Assembly (NCBI GenBank): GCA_963707965.1
Contig: CAVPRR010000007.1
Span: 62,001-126,000, forward strand
Length of the DNA: 64,000 bases
Direction of reading: 5' to 3'
From: VRUE01 sp963707965
GTDB taxonomy: Bacteria > Actinomycetota > Thermoleophilia > Solirubrobacterales > 70-9
Part shown: piece by piece, positions 26,129 to 34,393 of the stretch
How the letters are laid out: every line of letters starts with the position of its first letter
Position numbering within the stretch: the first letter of the stretch is position 1
Notes under the pieces: model-generated
Seen by the model: only the letters and a program-made list of their open reading frames with translations
The model's database searches: none
Told to the model about the DNA's origin: nothing
Position numbers and translations under genes: made by a program

Positions 26129-26971
26129 ATGGCCGAGTCAGACGACCGCCGCGAGATTTCGCTCGCGGCAGGAACGGTCCGCTACCGCGAGGCGGGAGAG
26201 GGAAAGCCCATCGTCTTCGTCCATGCCTATCTCGTCGACGGCCGCTTCTGGGACGGCGTCGTCGACCGCCTCTCGGATCGCTTCCGATGCCTGGCCCCCG
26301 ACTGGCCGTGCGGAGCGCACCACGTGGCGATGAGCCCCGGCGCCGACCTCTCGCCGCCGGGCATAGCGGCGCTGATCGCAAGCTTCCTCGAGGCACTCGA
26401 CCTGAGCGACGTGACGGTCGTCGGCAACGACTCGGGGGGCGCGATCTCGCAGGTCCTGGTCACCCGCCACCCGGAGCGGATCGGGCGCCTCGTCCTCACC
26501 AACTGCGACACCCACGAGAACTTTCCCCCGGGCATTTTCAAGGCGATGCCGCCAATCGCCAGGCTCCCTGGCGGGATGTTGGCGCTGTCGGCCCCGTTCC
26601 GGATCGGCGCCGTGGCACGCGCCGCGTTCCGGCCCTTCACGAGGGACCCGCTTCCACCCGGGCTGATCGCCTCCTGGATGGAGCCCGCGACGCACGATGC
26701 CGGGGTCATGCACGACCTGAAGAAGATGACAGCCGGGATGAACAAGCGCCACACGCTGGAGGCGGCCGAGAAGCTGCGTGGCTCCGACCTGCCGATCCTC
26801 CTTGCCTGGGCTCCCGACGACCGATTCTTCCCGATCTCCTATGCGGAACGGCTCGCTGGCGAAGCCGGCAACGCTCGGGTCGTCCAGATTCCCGACTCAA
26901 AGACCTTCGTCCCGATTGACCAGCCGCAGCGCCTCGCGGACGAGATCGCTGGGTTCGTCGGCTCGGATTAG
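26129..26971 (+). CDS. Alpha/beta hydrolase with Asp nucleophile (dehalogenase/epoxide-hydrolase-like)
   Basis: 280 residues from the ATG at 26129, with AGGAGG seven bases upstream. The nucleophile elbow is VGNDSGGA with Asp101, as in haloalkane dehalogenases and epoxide hydrolases rather than Ser. The oxyanion region is VHAYLVDGRFWDG and a possible acid is in WAPDDRFFP. The position where the catalytic His is expected reads DSKTFVPIDQP, with no His. So the triad looks incomplete or relocated. Isolated gene, 46 bases after the diguanylate cyclase, ended by a good terminator. Substrate unknown. Confidence 0.85.
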   Translation: MAESDDRREISLAAGTVRYREAGEGKPIVFVHAYLVDGRFWDGVVDRLSDRFRCLAPDWPCGAHHVAMSPGADLSPPGIAALIASFLEALDLSDVTVVGNDSGGAISQVLVTRHPERIGRLVLTNCDTHENFPPGIFKAMPPIARLPGGMLALSAPFRIGAVARAAFRPFTRDPLPPGLIASWMEPATHDAGVMHDLKKMTAGMNKRHTLEAAEKLRGSDLPILLAWAPDDRFFPISYAERLAGEAGNARVVQIPDSKTFVPIDQPQRLADEIAGFVGSD

Positions 26972-26988
26972 ACCTGTCTCAGGGGCAA

Positions 26989-27012
26989 AACGCGCAATCT
27001 GCGCGTTCTTTT
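26989..27012 (+). terminator. Intrinsic terminator after the alpha/beta hydrolase
   Basis: AACGCGCA (26989-26996) and TGCGCGTT (27000-27007) form an 8-bp perfect stem with a 3-base loop, followed by CTTTT, 17 bases after the TAG stop. The clearest factor-independent terminator in the window. Confidence 0.75.
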
Positions 27013-27193
27013 CCGCAATGTGCATGTTTTTCGTCTGACGGACGGGTCATGCTTCCGTACGCCCCACGCCCCCTAGAGGACGGAGAGCCATGGCCAAGGA
27101 GATCTTCGATCAGGAACGGCCCAGGAGCGCGATGGCAAGGCGCCTCGATGAAGCCTTTGCAGGCTGTGAGCATTGGACGCTCGCCCCGCCGGC

Positions 27194-27895
27194 TCAGCGA
27201 CGCAGCAAGACGGGCTTCAGCTCGCGCCTGTCCAGCTCCTCGAAGATGATCGGCAGAGCTGCAGCCGTGCGAACCCAGGAGCCAGAAGCGCTGTAGTGGT
27301 CGGCGTCGTGCAGGAGGACGATATCCCCGTCGCGGATCCTCGCGGTGCAGCGTTGGGCGATTGACCGGGCCGTCGCACGCCGGGCCCAATCTCTCCCCCA
27401 CCGCGACCAGAGCACCGGCCGCCAGCCGCGCCGGCGCGCGGCCAGCAGCGCGGCGCCGCTGAAGATCCCGTAAGGCGGCCGGTAGTCGGCGATCGACTGC
27501 CCACTCGCCTCCTCGATCAGGGCGCGGGCACGGTCGGCATCGGCGAGGAACTGGCGCGGCGTCAGCCGCAGCAGGTTGCGATGCCGGTGGCAGTGCAGCT
27601 CGACCCGGTGGCCGGCCGCGACGATCTCCGCCGCCAGCGTCGGGTACCGCACGACCTGCTCGCCGACCAGGAAGAAGGTGGCCGAGGCACCCGCCTCGCG
27701 AAGGGTCTCCAGCACCAGCGGCGTCCCCTCCGGATGAGGGCCGTCGTCAAAGGTGAGCGCGACGCCATCGGCGCCGTCTTGGCGGCCCTGAATCCCGAGT
27801 GCAGGTCCGATCCCGGGGAAAACCGGCGCCAGCGCGGGGCCCGCGTGCAGGACCGCGGCGGCCGCGGCGGCCGCCTCGAGCAGCACTCCGCTCAC
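27194..27895 (-). CDS. Polysaccharide deacetylase (NodB/CE4 family)
   Basis: 233 residues from a GTG at 27895. CE4 motifs in order: TFDDGPHP (motif 1, catalytic base and metal Asp), HCHRHRNLLR (motif 2, metal His), RPPYG (motif 3) and the later VLLHDADH. An N-terminal hydrophobic stretch (LLEAAAAAAAVLHAGPALA) may be a membrane anchor. The family removes N-acetyl groups from GlcNAc-type sugars outside or at the membrane. Its GTG overlaps the fusion gene stop (GTGA), so it is the third gene of the aminotransferase - fusion - deacetylase operon and probably acts on the same product. Confidence 0.9.
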   Translation of the reverse strand: MSGVLLEAAAAAAAVLHAGPALAPVFPGIGPALGIQGRQDGADGVALTFDDGPHPEGTPLVLETLREAGASATFFLVGEQVVRYPTLAAEIVAAGHRVELHCHRHRNLLRLTPRQFLADADRARALIEEASGQSIADYRPPYGIFSGAALLAARRRGWRPVLWSRWGRDWARRATARSIAQRCTARIRDGDIVLLHDADHYSASGSWVRTAAALPIIFEELDRRELKPVLLRR

Positions 27896-30213
27896 GGGCC
27901 CCTGTTCGCGGTCGGGCGGCCGCGGGTCCCATGGCGTGCGTTCCGGATCGCAGGCGAGGCGGTGTCGTTGTCCTTGCCGAGGTGGATGCGGTTCTCAAGC
28001 GGCCTGGCGATCACGTGGTACGGCGTTTCGCGGTCGATGGCGGCGATCAGCATGACGATGGCCACCGCGGCGAGGCTGACCGCCGCCGCGACGCGCTCCA
28101 TGCGCAGGCGCCAGACCGGCTGCGGGCGCACCCTTGGCCGCGCCGCGAGGGCACGGGAGGCAATCGAGGGCAGCGACGCAAAGGAGGAGTCCGGCGAGCG
28201 ACGCTGGCGGGTGAGATGGCGCAGCACGGACTCCAGCTCGTGCTCGGAGCGCGCCACCTCGGCCAGGCCGAAGCGCTCGAAGGCGGCGTTGTTTGCCCGC
28301 AGGTGGCCGGCGGAGAACCCGTACGAAACGACCGGGCAGCCGCGAATGTGAGCCTCCAGGACGGTCAGCCCCGCAGTCGAGTGGACCATCGCGTCGGCCG
28401 CCGCCATCCAGTCGCTCATCTGCTCCGTGAAGCCGAGGATGCGCACCCGCTCGTCACCGCCAAAGCGCTGCTTCAGCTTTTCGCGGGCGATGTCGTTTCG
28501 GCCTGTGATGCAGACGACTTGCGTGTCCTCGCCGGAGAGCCCTGCACGAATCGCCCCCTCCAGGTCGCCGACCCCCCAGCCGCCGCCGGAAACCAGCACG
28601 AGCCGTGCATGAGCGGGGATGCTGAGAGCGCGGCGGGCGTCTGCCCGCGTGCGCGGGGTCAGGAAGTCGCGCGAAATGGGTGGCCGCGCCCACTCGACGC
28701 TCGCCGGCCCGGCCAGCTTCTGCACCTCCTCGATCGACTCGGGGTGGGTGACGAAGTGCAGGTCAACCCCGGGGTGCGCCCAGTAGCGCAGGCCGGCCAG
28801 GTCGGTTATCGCCGACTGCACCGGGATCGGCAGGCGGCGGTTCTCGCGCAGCATCCCCAGGATGGCGGTGACGCCCGGATAGGTGGATATGACGACGTCT
28901 GGGTCATGCCGGGAAATCAGCCTCGTCAGGCCACCGGCACCGAGCGCGTAGCCGAGATGGTGGGCAAGCCAGCGGGTCGGGGCGAACCTGGTGATCAGCC
29001 AGTACTGGAGGTCGAACAGCCACGGCATCCAGCGAAATGTCACCCGCGAACCGCCGCGCACGACAGAGGACACGATCCGGCCCATCGCCTCGAGCCCGTT
29101 GGCGATCTCAACCTGTGCGCCGGGTATCTCCTCCTCCATTTCGGCCTTGATGATCCGGGCAGGCAGGTCGTGTCCCTCGCCAATGTCGGCCGTCAGCACC
29201 AGAACGCGTGGTGGGTGCTCCTCCTTGCCGGCCGCTCCGGCCAGCAGCGCCCCGGCCGCGTGGCCATTGCCGTTGAGAGAGGGTTTGCGCCCCGGCACGG
29301 GGTCGGGCTGTCGCGTGCTGCCGCGCACCCACTCGACGTACTTCCGAACGCCCTCGCGGAAGCTCGTCTCGGCCCTCCAGCCGAGCTCCTCGAGGGCCCG
29401 CCGGTTGGAGATCTCCTTGCCCGGAAAGTCACCGGGGCGAGGAGGCGTGTGGACGATCTCGCAACCCCCGGTCACCTCCTGCACGGTCTCTGCGATATCG
29501 AGGATCGTCACCACCTCATCACCGGAGAGGTTGTAGGTGCGGTTGACGGCCGCGGGGTCCAAGCCGGCGACGACGCCGGCGGCCAGGTCCTCGACGTAGA
29601 TGAAGCTCCGGCACTGGCTGCCGTCACCCGCGATCGTCAGCGGCTCGCCGGCCAGCGCCAGGTCCGTGAACTTGGCGACCACGCCGGCGGCGCGAGCACG
29701 CGGGCCATAGGGGATGCCGAAGCGCAGCACGGTGTACTCGAGGTCATAGAGCTCCGCATAGCCGGCGCAGTAGGTCTCACCGGCAAGCTTGGTTGCCGTG
29801 TAGAGGTGGCGCGGCGCCGGGATCGGCGTCTCCTCGTCGACGGCCTGCGCGGCGCAGTCGCTGTAGACCCAGGTCGTCGAGCCATATACGACGCGACCGA
29901 CCTCTGCCCGGCACGCCGCCTCCAGCACGTTGAGCGTGCCCCGTGTGTTGACCTCCTCGGCCAGCACGGGATCGGCCAGCACGTGGGCAACGTCAGCGAC
30001 GGCGGCGAGGTGAATGACCGCCTCGCAGTCCCGCATCGCCAGGTCGAGGTTGGCCGGATCGGTGATGCTGCCGGTGAAGGTCTCAACCTCGAGCGGCGAA
30101 TGGTACGGCGAGGCGCTGAGGTCGAAGATCCGAGGTGTGATGCCGCGCCCGATCAGCCGGTCGACCACGTGCGAGCCGATGAAGCCTCCGCCGCCCGTCA
30201 CCAGGACTCTCAT
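27892..30213 (-). CDS. Fusion: NAD-dependent sugar epimerase + MGDG-synthase-like glycosyltransferase
   Basis: 773 residues in one open frame from the ATG at 30213. Residues 1-300 are an extended SDR sugar epimerase/dehydratase: VTGGGGFIGSH, Tyr138-xxx-Lys142 in YTATKLAGE, FIYVEDLA. A Gly/Pro/Ala-rich linker spans about 301-333. Residues 334-690 match MGDG synthase/GT28: VLVLTADIGEGHDLPAR, DPDVVISTYPGVTA, and donor-side VHSTAGLTVLEAHIRGCPVVS. A single membrane helix follows near 720-738. Each half looks complete, so this is likely a real bifunctional enzyme that makes an NDP-sugar and transfers it to a lipid. It overlaps both neighbours by four bases. I know no characterised enzyme of this architecture. 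Confidence 0.85.
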   Translation of the reverse strand: MRVLVTGGGGFIGSHVVDRLIGRGITPRIFDLSASPYHSPLEVETFTGSITDPANLDLAMRDCEAVIHLAAVADVAHVLADPVLAEEVNTRGTLNVLEAACRAEVGRVVYGSTTWVYSDCAAQAVDEETPIPAPRHLYTATKLAGETYCAGYAELYDLEYTVLRFGIPYGPRARAAGVVAKFTDLALAGEPLTIAGDGSQCRSFIYVEDLAAGVVAGLDPAAVNRTYNLSGDEVVTILDIAETVQEVTGGCEIVHTPPRPGDFPGKEISNRRALEELGWRAETSFREGVRKYVEWVRGSTRQPDPVPGRKPSLNGNGHAAGALLAGAAGKEEHPPRVLVLTADIGEGHDLPARIIKAEMEEEIPGAQVEIANGLEAMGRIVSSVVRGGSRVTFRWMPWLFDLQYWLITRFAPTRWLAHHLGYALGAGGLTRLISRHDPDVVISTYPGVTAILGMLRENRRLPIPVQSAITDLAGLRYWAHPGVDLHFVTHPESIEEVQKLAGPASVEWARPPISRDFLTPRTRADARRALSIPAHARLVLVSGGGWGVGDLEGAIRAGLSGEDTQVVCITGRNDIAREKLKQRFGGDERVRILGFTEQMSDWMAAADAMVHSTAGLTVLEAHIRGCPVVSYGFSAGHLRANNAAFERFGLAEVARSEHELESVLRHLTRQRRSPDSSFASLPSIASRALAARPRVRPQPVWRLRMERVAAAVSLAAVAIVMLIAAIDRETPYHVIARPLENRIHLGKDNDTASPAIRNARHGTRGRPTANRGP

Positions 30214-31316
30214 GCGTCCTCCCTCCCGCGAGCCGCCTCGCTGACAGGCGGCCGAGCCGCCTGGCTGGCAGGCGGACGAGCCTCCTGGCTGGCAGGCGGA
30301 CGAGCCTCCTGGCTGGCAGGCGGACGGTAGTAGAGCGGCACGCACCAATGGTTCTCGGCCACCCAGTCGCTGTTGGGCAGGTCCACCGCGCGGCCCATGA
30401 TCCGGTGGCAGGGCTGCTCGTACACGCGCCCGGTGGACCTCTCGATCTCCTCGAAGACGATGTACTTGTAGAGGCCGGAGGTCATCCCGTCGGGGAGCTC
30501 CAGCCGGGCCGGGTGCAGCGGGTCGAGATGCTCGCGCGCGTAGGCGTTCTTCCAGGAAACGATCTCCTCCATGCGTTCTGCCTGGATCAGGCCGAGGGCC
30601 GCGGTGAACTCGCTCATCCGGAAGTTGAGGCCCTCGACCTCGTGCTCGAACTTGCCGTAGTTGCGGAACTTGCGCGCGAACTCGAGCAGGTCGGCGTCGG
30701 GGGAGACGAGGACGCCGCCCTCGCCCGTGGAGATCGTCTTCGTCGCGTAGAGGGAGTAAACGCCCGCATCGCCGAAGCCGCCGGGCTTGCGACCGCTCCA
30801 CTCGGCACCGTGCGCATGGGCGCAGTCCTCGAGCAGGAAGATCCCGTTATCGCGGCAGTAGGCGGCGATGCGCTCGGCGTCGAAGGCAATGTGGCCGCCA
30901 ATGTGCACGAGGATCGCCGCCCTCGGCTTGTGTCGCTCGGCCTTCGCCTCGAAGTCCTCGAAGGACATGCAGAGGTCGTCGCGGCGGCAGTCGACGAACT
31001 CGACCTCGGCGCCCGCCCTGATCGCGGCAAGCGGGGTCGCCATGAAGGTGTTGGATGGGCAGAGCACGGTCTCACCGCGCACCTCGGCGAACTCCAGGGC
31101 CGCCAGCGCACCGCCGGCCCAGCCTGACAGCCCAAGGCTGGGAAGGCCGTTCCACTCCGACCAGCGCTGCTCGAAGGCGGCCAGCATCAGCCCCTCCGAC
31201 CACTGATCGGAGTCGAGCACCTCCCCCCACAGCTCGAACAGCCTCGTGCGGTCGCGGTGGTCGAATCCGATTGCGAACTCGGTCGCGCTGGGCTGGAGTG
31301 TCTCTGCGGGCCCCAC
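30210..31316 (-). CDS. DegT/DnrJ/EryC1/StrS family sugar aminotransferase
   Basis: 368 residues, PLP-dependent. Seen: GLSGWAGGALAALEF in the cofactor region, DCAHAHGA, and the PLP lysine in YSLYATKTISTGEGG. The family transaminates keto-sugars on nucleotide carriers to amino sugars. First gene of a four-base-overlap operon with the epimerase/glycosyltransferase fusion and a polysaccharide deacetylase, consistent with an amino-sugar glycolipid. Odd: the last 35 residues are a Pro/Ala/Ser-rich tail of repeated PPASQEA-type units made by a 24-bp tandem array. Confidence 0.9.
   Translation of the reverse strand: MGPAETLQPSATEFAIGFDHRDRTRLFELWGEVLDSDQWSEGLMLAAFEQRWSEWNGLPSLGLSGWAGGALAALEFAEVRGETVLCPSNTFMATPLAAIRAGAEVEFVDCRRDDLCMSFEDFEAKAERHKPRAAILVHIGGHIAFDAERIAAYCRDNGIFLLEDCAHAHGAEWSGRKPGGFGDAGVYSLYATKTISTGEGGVLVSPDADLLEFARKFRNYGKFEHEVEGLNFRMSEFTAALGLIQAERMEEIVSWKNAYAREHLDPLHPARLELPDGMTSGLYKYIVFEEIERSTGRVYEQPCHRIMGRAVDLPNSDWVAENHWCVPLYYRPPASQEARPPASQEARPPASQAARPPVSEAARGREDA
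30230..30327. repeat. 24-bp in-frame tandem repeat, four copies, at the aminotransferase C-terminus
   Basis: Copies start at 30230, 30254, 30278 and 30302 (GAGCCKCCTGGCTGGCAGGC and variants). Two copies are nearly identical, suggesting recent expansion. The array stops about 17 bases before the epimerase start codon. Confidence 0.92.
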
Positions 31317-31415
31317 GGTGATCCCTTCTTGTCGACTGGAGAGGGTTGCCTTCGCAGGGACAAAACATGAGGAGGCTAAGGCGCGGCAAGGCTACCAGCG
31401 CACCCGGACTCCGGG

Positions 31416-32381
31416 TCACGCCGTGTGGGCGCCCTCAAGCACCGAGCCAACCGCCCTGGAGCCGGCGAGGAGCGTGCTGCCGATGACCGCCACGGCCATG
31501 AAGGCCGCCAGCGCGGCTCCTCCAAGCGGCGTTGTGCGCCACGACTCCCCGAAGATCAGCGGGGCCAGCAGGACGGGGACGATGATCTGGACCGCGAACA
31601 TCACCGGCGCGACATGGGTGGCGGCGCGGCGCTGCAGGGCGCTCATCTCGCTTAGCCCGGCCAGACCCTCAGAAGCCGCGGCGGTGAAGAGCCAGGCTGC
31701 CGCGACGACAACCGCGCCGGTGGCGAGCTCATCGGTGAGGAGCTTGCTGGCGATGGCCGTCCAGGCATAGCCGCAGCCGGCACTAACGACGGTCAGCAGC
31801 CCTATCCCACCCAAGCGTCGGCGAAGGACATAGGGAGCGAGGACGGGGATCGCGACGAGCGCAAGAACAACGATGATCGCGCCGGTGCCGGCGTGGTCGG
31901 TGGTCCGCTCGGGGGCCGCCCAGGCCACTCCGGCAACACCGATGATGATTGCCGTCACGGCAGCCCCCTCGCGCCGACCGGGGGCCTCCCCGAGCTTCTT
32001 TGCGCCCAGCCAGAGAAGCAGGATGAGCCCACTGGCAATACATGGCTGCACAACAGTCAGCGGCACCAGTAGGAGAGCTGCGATCTCCAGCGGCCAGCCA
32101 AGCAGTCCCAGGGCAGTTGCTCCCAGCCAGCGCCGGTTGCGAACCAGCCTGCCGATCAGCGAAAGCCTTAACGAATGCTCGGCCGGTACCTTGCGCGCCT
32201 CCAGCGCCTGCAGCGCAATCGACGTGTTGTAGAAGACCGACGCCCCCACCGCCGCGACTATTCCGACCACCAGCACCGCCGCGAGCTTATTCGGACTTGC
32301 GCCATGACCATGAGGCGCCAACCCCGCAACGAGGGCGCGTTCGCCTTTACTGGCGCTGAGCGCCAGTAAAGGCGAACTCAT
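31416..32381 (-). CDS. DMT-superfamily (EamA-like) membrane transporter
   Basis: 321 residues, about nine to ten hydrophobic segments in two halves, with SAGLILLLWLGAKKLGE-like and ATGAVVVAAAWLFTAAASEGLAGL-like regions that fit the DMT superfamily. Substrate unknown. Residues 2-16 (SSPLLALSASKGERA) are encoded by a perfect palindromic element, and the ATG at 32381 lies just outside it. The true start could be a later GTG near the first helix (about residue 37), so the N-terminus is uncertain. Alone on the minus strand, downstream of the ETF operon. Confidence 0.7.
   Translation of the reverse strand: MSSPLLALSASKGERALVAGLAPHGHGASPNKLAAVLVVGIVAAVGASVFYNTSIALQALEARKVPAEHSLRLSLIGRLVRNRRWLGATALGLLGWPLEIAALLLVPLTVVQPCIASGLILLLWLGAKKLGEAPGRREGAAVTAIIIGVAGVAWAAPERTTDHAGTGAIIVVLALVAIPVLAPYVLRRRLGGIGLLTVVSAGCGYAWTAIASKLLTDELATGAVVVAAAWLFTAAASEGLAGLSEMSALQRRAATHVAPVMFAVQIIVPVLLAPLIFGESWRTTPLGGAALAAFMAVAVIGSTLLAGSRAVGSVLEGAHTA
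32339..32377. repeat. Perfect palindromic element at the 5' end of the transporter gene
   Basis: Arms of 19 bp (GTTCGCCTTTACTGGCGCT and its complement) around a single G at 32358. It is the same family as the elements at 58098 and 58182. If the ATG at 32381 is used, it encodes the sequence LLALSASKGE. Confidence 0.93.
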
Positions 32382-32405
32382 GAGCGCGAACTCAGGTCCG
32401 GCGTA

Positions 32406-32452
32406 GGCCGTGTGCGCACTTAATGGCGCTCAGCGCCAGTAAGAGCGAACGC
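32406..32452. repeat. Diverged palindromic element upstream of the transporter gene
   Basis: Core GGCGCT-C-AGCGCC centred near 32431, with about 13 of 15 inner arm positions pairing (GCACTTAATGGCGCT against AGCGCCAGTAAGAGC). The outer left arm is decayed while the right end keeps GCGAACGC. Confidence 0.75.
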
Positions 32453-32461
32453 GGCCGGCAA

Positions 32462-32535
32462 CTCTGAGCGCCGGGGGACGGGCTGTCCCTCAACAGACGG
32501 ATGCTCAGAGCCGCACAGCCAATTGGCCGTGCGGC
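32462..32535 (-). terminator. Pair of hairpins downstream of the ETF operon
   Basis: GCCGCACAGCC (32510-32520) pairs with GGCCGTGCGGC (32525-32535) with one mismatch and an AATT loop, 36 bases after the ETF-QO stop. Next to it CTCTGAGC (32462-32469) pairs with GCTCAGAG (32503-32510). No U-run, so a GC-rich actinobacterial-style terminator is the guess. Confidence 0.5.
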
Positions 32536-32571
32536 GAGTCCGGGGAGGTGGCGGCCCCGGCGCCGGTCAGC

Positions 32572-34272
32572 TCAGGTCTCCTGGTACAGCGGGCCGTCGC
32601 CGCCCTCGGGGAGGGTGAGGCGGCCACCCTTCGCGGTGATCGCCCCGCACTGCACGCAGTTGGAGGCAACCACCTGGACATCGACCTCGGCGGCGCCGTT
32701 CTCCAGCTGCTCGTCGGGGATCTCGTAAACCTGGGCGGGGCACATCGAGACCCAGGTCTGGGCGATCTCCCGCGGCACCCTGGTCTGGATCCGGACGTGG
32801 TTCGGCGCGTCGTCGCGGGTTGCGTTACCCGAGAGGAAGACCGAGTCGAGCTTGTTGAAGGTCAGCTCGTTGTCGGGCTTGGGGTACTTGTCCGCGGCCG
32901 TGCCGAGCCGCATCGGGATCTCGGCGTCGTCCTCGACCTTCCAGTGGCCGCCGGGGAAGTTGCCTTTGGTGGCCACCAGGGCATTGCCGACGATGCCACC
33001 CACAATCAGCCCCTTGTTGAGCGGCTGGCGCATGTTGCGGGTGCGGTGGAGGTCCTTCTCGATCACGGAGTTGCGGATCTTCTCGTCGTAGGCCTCGAAG
33101 TTGACCGAGTCCTCCTTCAGCGCCGCGACGATCGCCTCCGCCGCGTACATCCCCGCGTGCATCGCGTAGTGGACGCCGGCGAGTTCGGCGATGTTGACCA
33201 TGCCGGCCGCGTCACCGGCGATCACCATGCCGGGGACCGAGAAGCGCTTGGGCAGCGACCAGTAGCCGCCCGAGGGGAGCGTCTTCGCCCCCCATCCGAC
33301 CCGCTTGCCTCCCTCGATGATCTTCTTGATGAAGGGGTGGGTCTTGAACTGCTGCAGGACGTCGTGGACGCTGAACGTGGCATCGGTGTAGGCGAGACCG
33401 GCGACGAAGCCGATGCAGACCTTGTCCTCACCCATCGGGTAGATGAAGCTGCCGCCCGCCTCCTTGTGGCTGGCGCCCCAGCGCAGCGGCCAACCGAGGG
33501 TGTGGATCACCCGGTCGAGCGGCTTCGGCACCTCCCAGATCTCTTTGACGCCCAGCTCCCATGACTGGGGGTCGGAGCCGTGCATGTCGAAGTAGTCATA
33601 GGCGGCGTAGGTGAGATGGCCGAGCGTCCCCTCGGCGAGCACCGTCGCCTTCGCCACCACGTCGGAGCCCGGCTCGAAGTTGCCCAGCTCCTGGCCGTCT
33701 TTGCCGCGACCGCGGTCGCCGGAGCGCACGCCCTTGACGATCCGATCGTCGACCAGCAGCTTCGTCGCGGCGGTCTCGGCGAGGATGTAGACGCCGGCCT
33801 CCTCGGCTTTCTCGGAGAGGAAGCGGCCCAATTTCGAGATCGAGAGCGTGTAGGTCCCCTCTTTGCGAAAGTTGGGCGGGGTCGGCTTCACGGGTATGGC
33901 GGCCTTCGAGGTGAGGAAGTAGGTGGCGTCCTTGGTCACCTCCTGGTACACCGGCGGCCAGTCGGCCGGGTCCAGGTCGGGGAACAGCTCCCTCATCGCA
34001 GAGGGATTCACGTTGGCCCCGGACATCAGGTGGGCGCCGGCGACTTTGCCCTTCTCGATCACCGCGACCGGGACCTCGCCCAGCTTCTCGGTCAGCTCCG
34101 GCTCGTCCTCGAGCAGCTGCATCAGCTTGATCGCGCAGGCGAGCCCGCCGGGCCCCCCTCCGACGATCGCAACCCCGACCTCGATTCGCTCGTCCTCGGA
34201 ATCGGTCGGCGGGCCGATCACCTCGGCCGGGTCAAACGGCGGCGGGAAATCACTGGGCTTCACGGCTGGCAT
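32572..34272 (-). CDS. Electron-transfer flavoprotein:quinone oxidoreductase (ETF-QO)
   Basis: 566 residues from the ATG at 34272, with GGAG upstream. FAD-binding GVAIVGGGPGGLACAIKL is near residue 33, and the membrane-surface and quinone regions follow as in ETF dehydrogenases (LAEGTLGHLT, GDAAGMVNIAELAGVHYA). The C-terminal iron-sulphur region has CPAQVYE and NCVQCGAITAK. Classical ETF-QO has CxxCxxC there; the third Cys is replaced by Ile, so only three of the four usual ligands are at their places. It passes electrons from ETF to the quinone pool. Third gene after etfB and etfA. Confidence 0.93.
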   Translation of the reverse strand: MPAVKPSDFPPPFDPAEVIGPPTDSEDERIEVGVAIVGGGPGGLACAIKLMQLLEDEPELTEKLGEVPVAVIEKGKVAGAHLMSGANVNPSAMRELFPDLDPADWPPVYQEVTKDATYFLTSKAAIPVKPTPPNFRKEGTYTLSISKLGRFLSEKAEEAGVYILAETAATKLLVDDRIVKGVRSGDRGRGKDGQELGNFEPGSDVVAKATVLAEGTLGHLTYAAYDYFDMHGSDPQSWELGVKEIWEVPKPLDRVIHTLGWPLRWGASHKEAGGSFIYPMGEDKVCIGFVAGLAYTDATFSVHDVLQQFKTHPFIKKIIEGGKRVGWGAKTLPSGGYWSLPKRFSVPGMVIAGDAAGMVNIAELAGVHYAMHAGMYAAEAIVAALKEDSVNFEAYDEKIRNSVIEKDLHRTRNMRQPLNKGLIVGGIVGNALVATKGNFPGGHWKVEDDAEIPMRLGTAADKYPKPDNELTFNKLDSVFLSGNATRDDAPNHVRIQTRVPREIAQTWVSMCPAQVYEIPDEQLENGAAEVDVQVVASNCVQCGAITAKGGRLTLPEGGDGPLYQET

Positions 34273-34393
34273 CTCGACTCCAATGTCCGGTCTGTGCTGG
34301 GGGTGTCGGCCGCTCGGCCCTCGGGTGAGGGCCGAGCCTGCCGGGGAGGACCCGGGGGGACGTGCCCCCCCGCGCGTCATCCCTTCCTTGGCC

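Noticed and set aside
27090..27296. Possible small protein starting MAKEIFDQERPRSAMARR
   Set aside because: It has a weak ribosome site and plausible first 30 codons, but then runs antisense into the deacetylase gene; no family recognised, so not called.
30214..30801. Extension of the epimerase/GT fusion frame upstream to 969 codons
   Set aside because: It runs through the aminotransferase gene in another frame; the Rossmann motif starts directly after the ATG at 30213.
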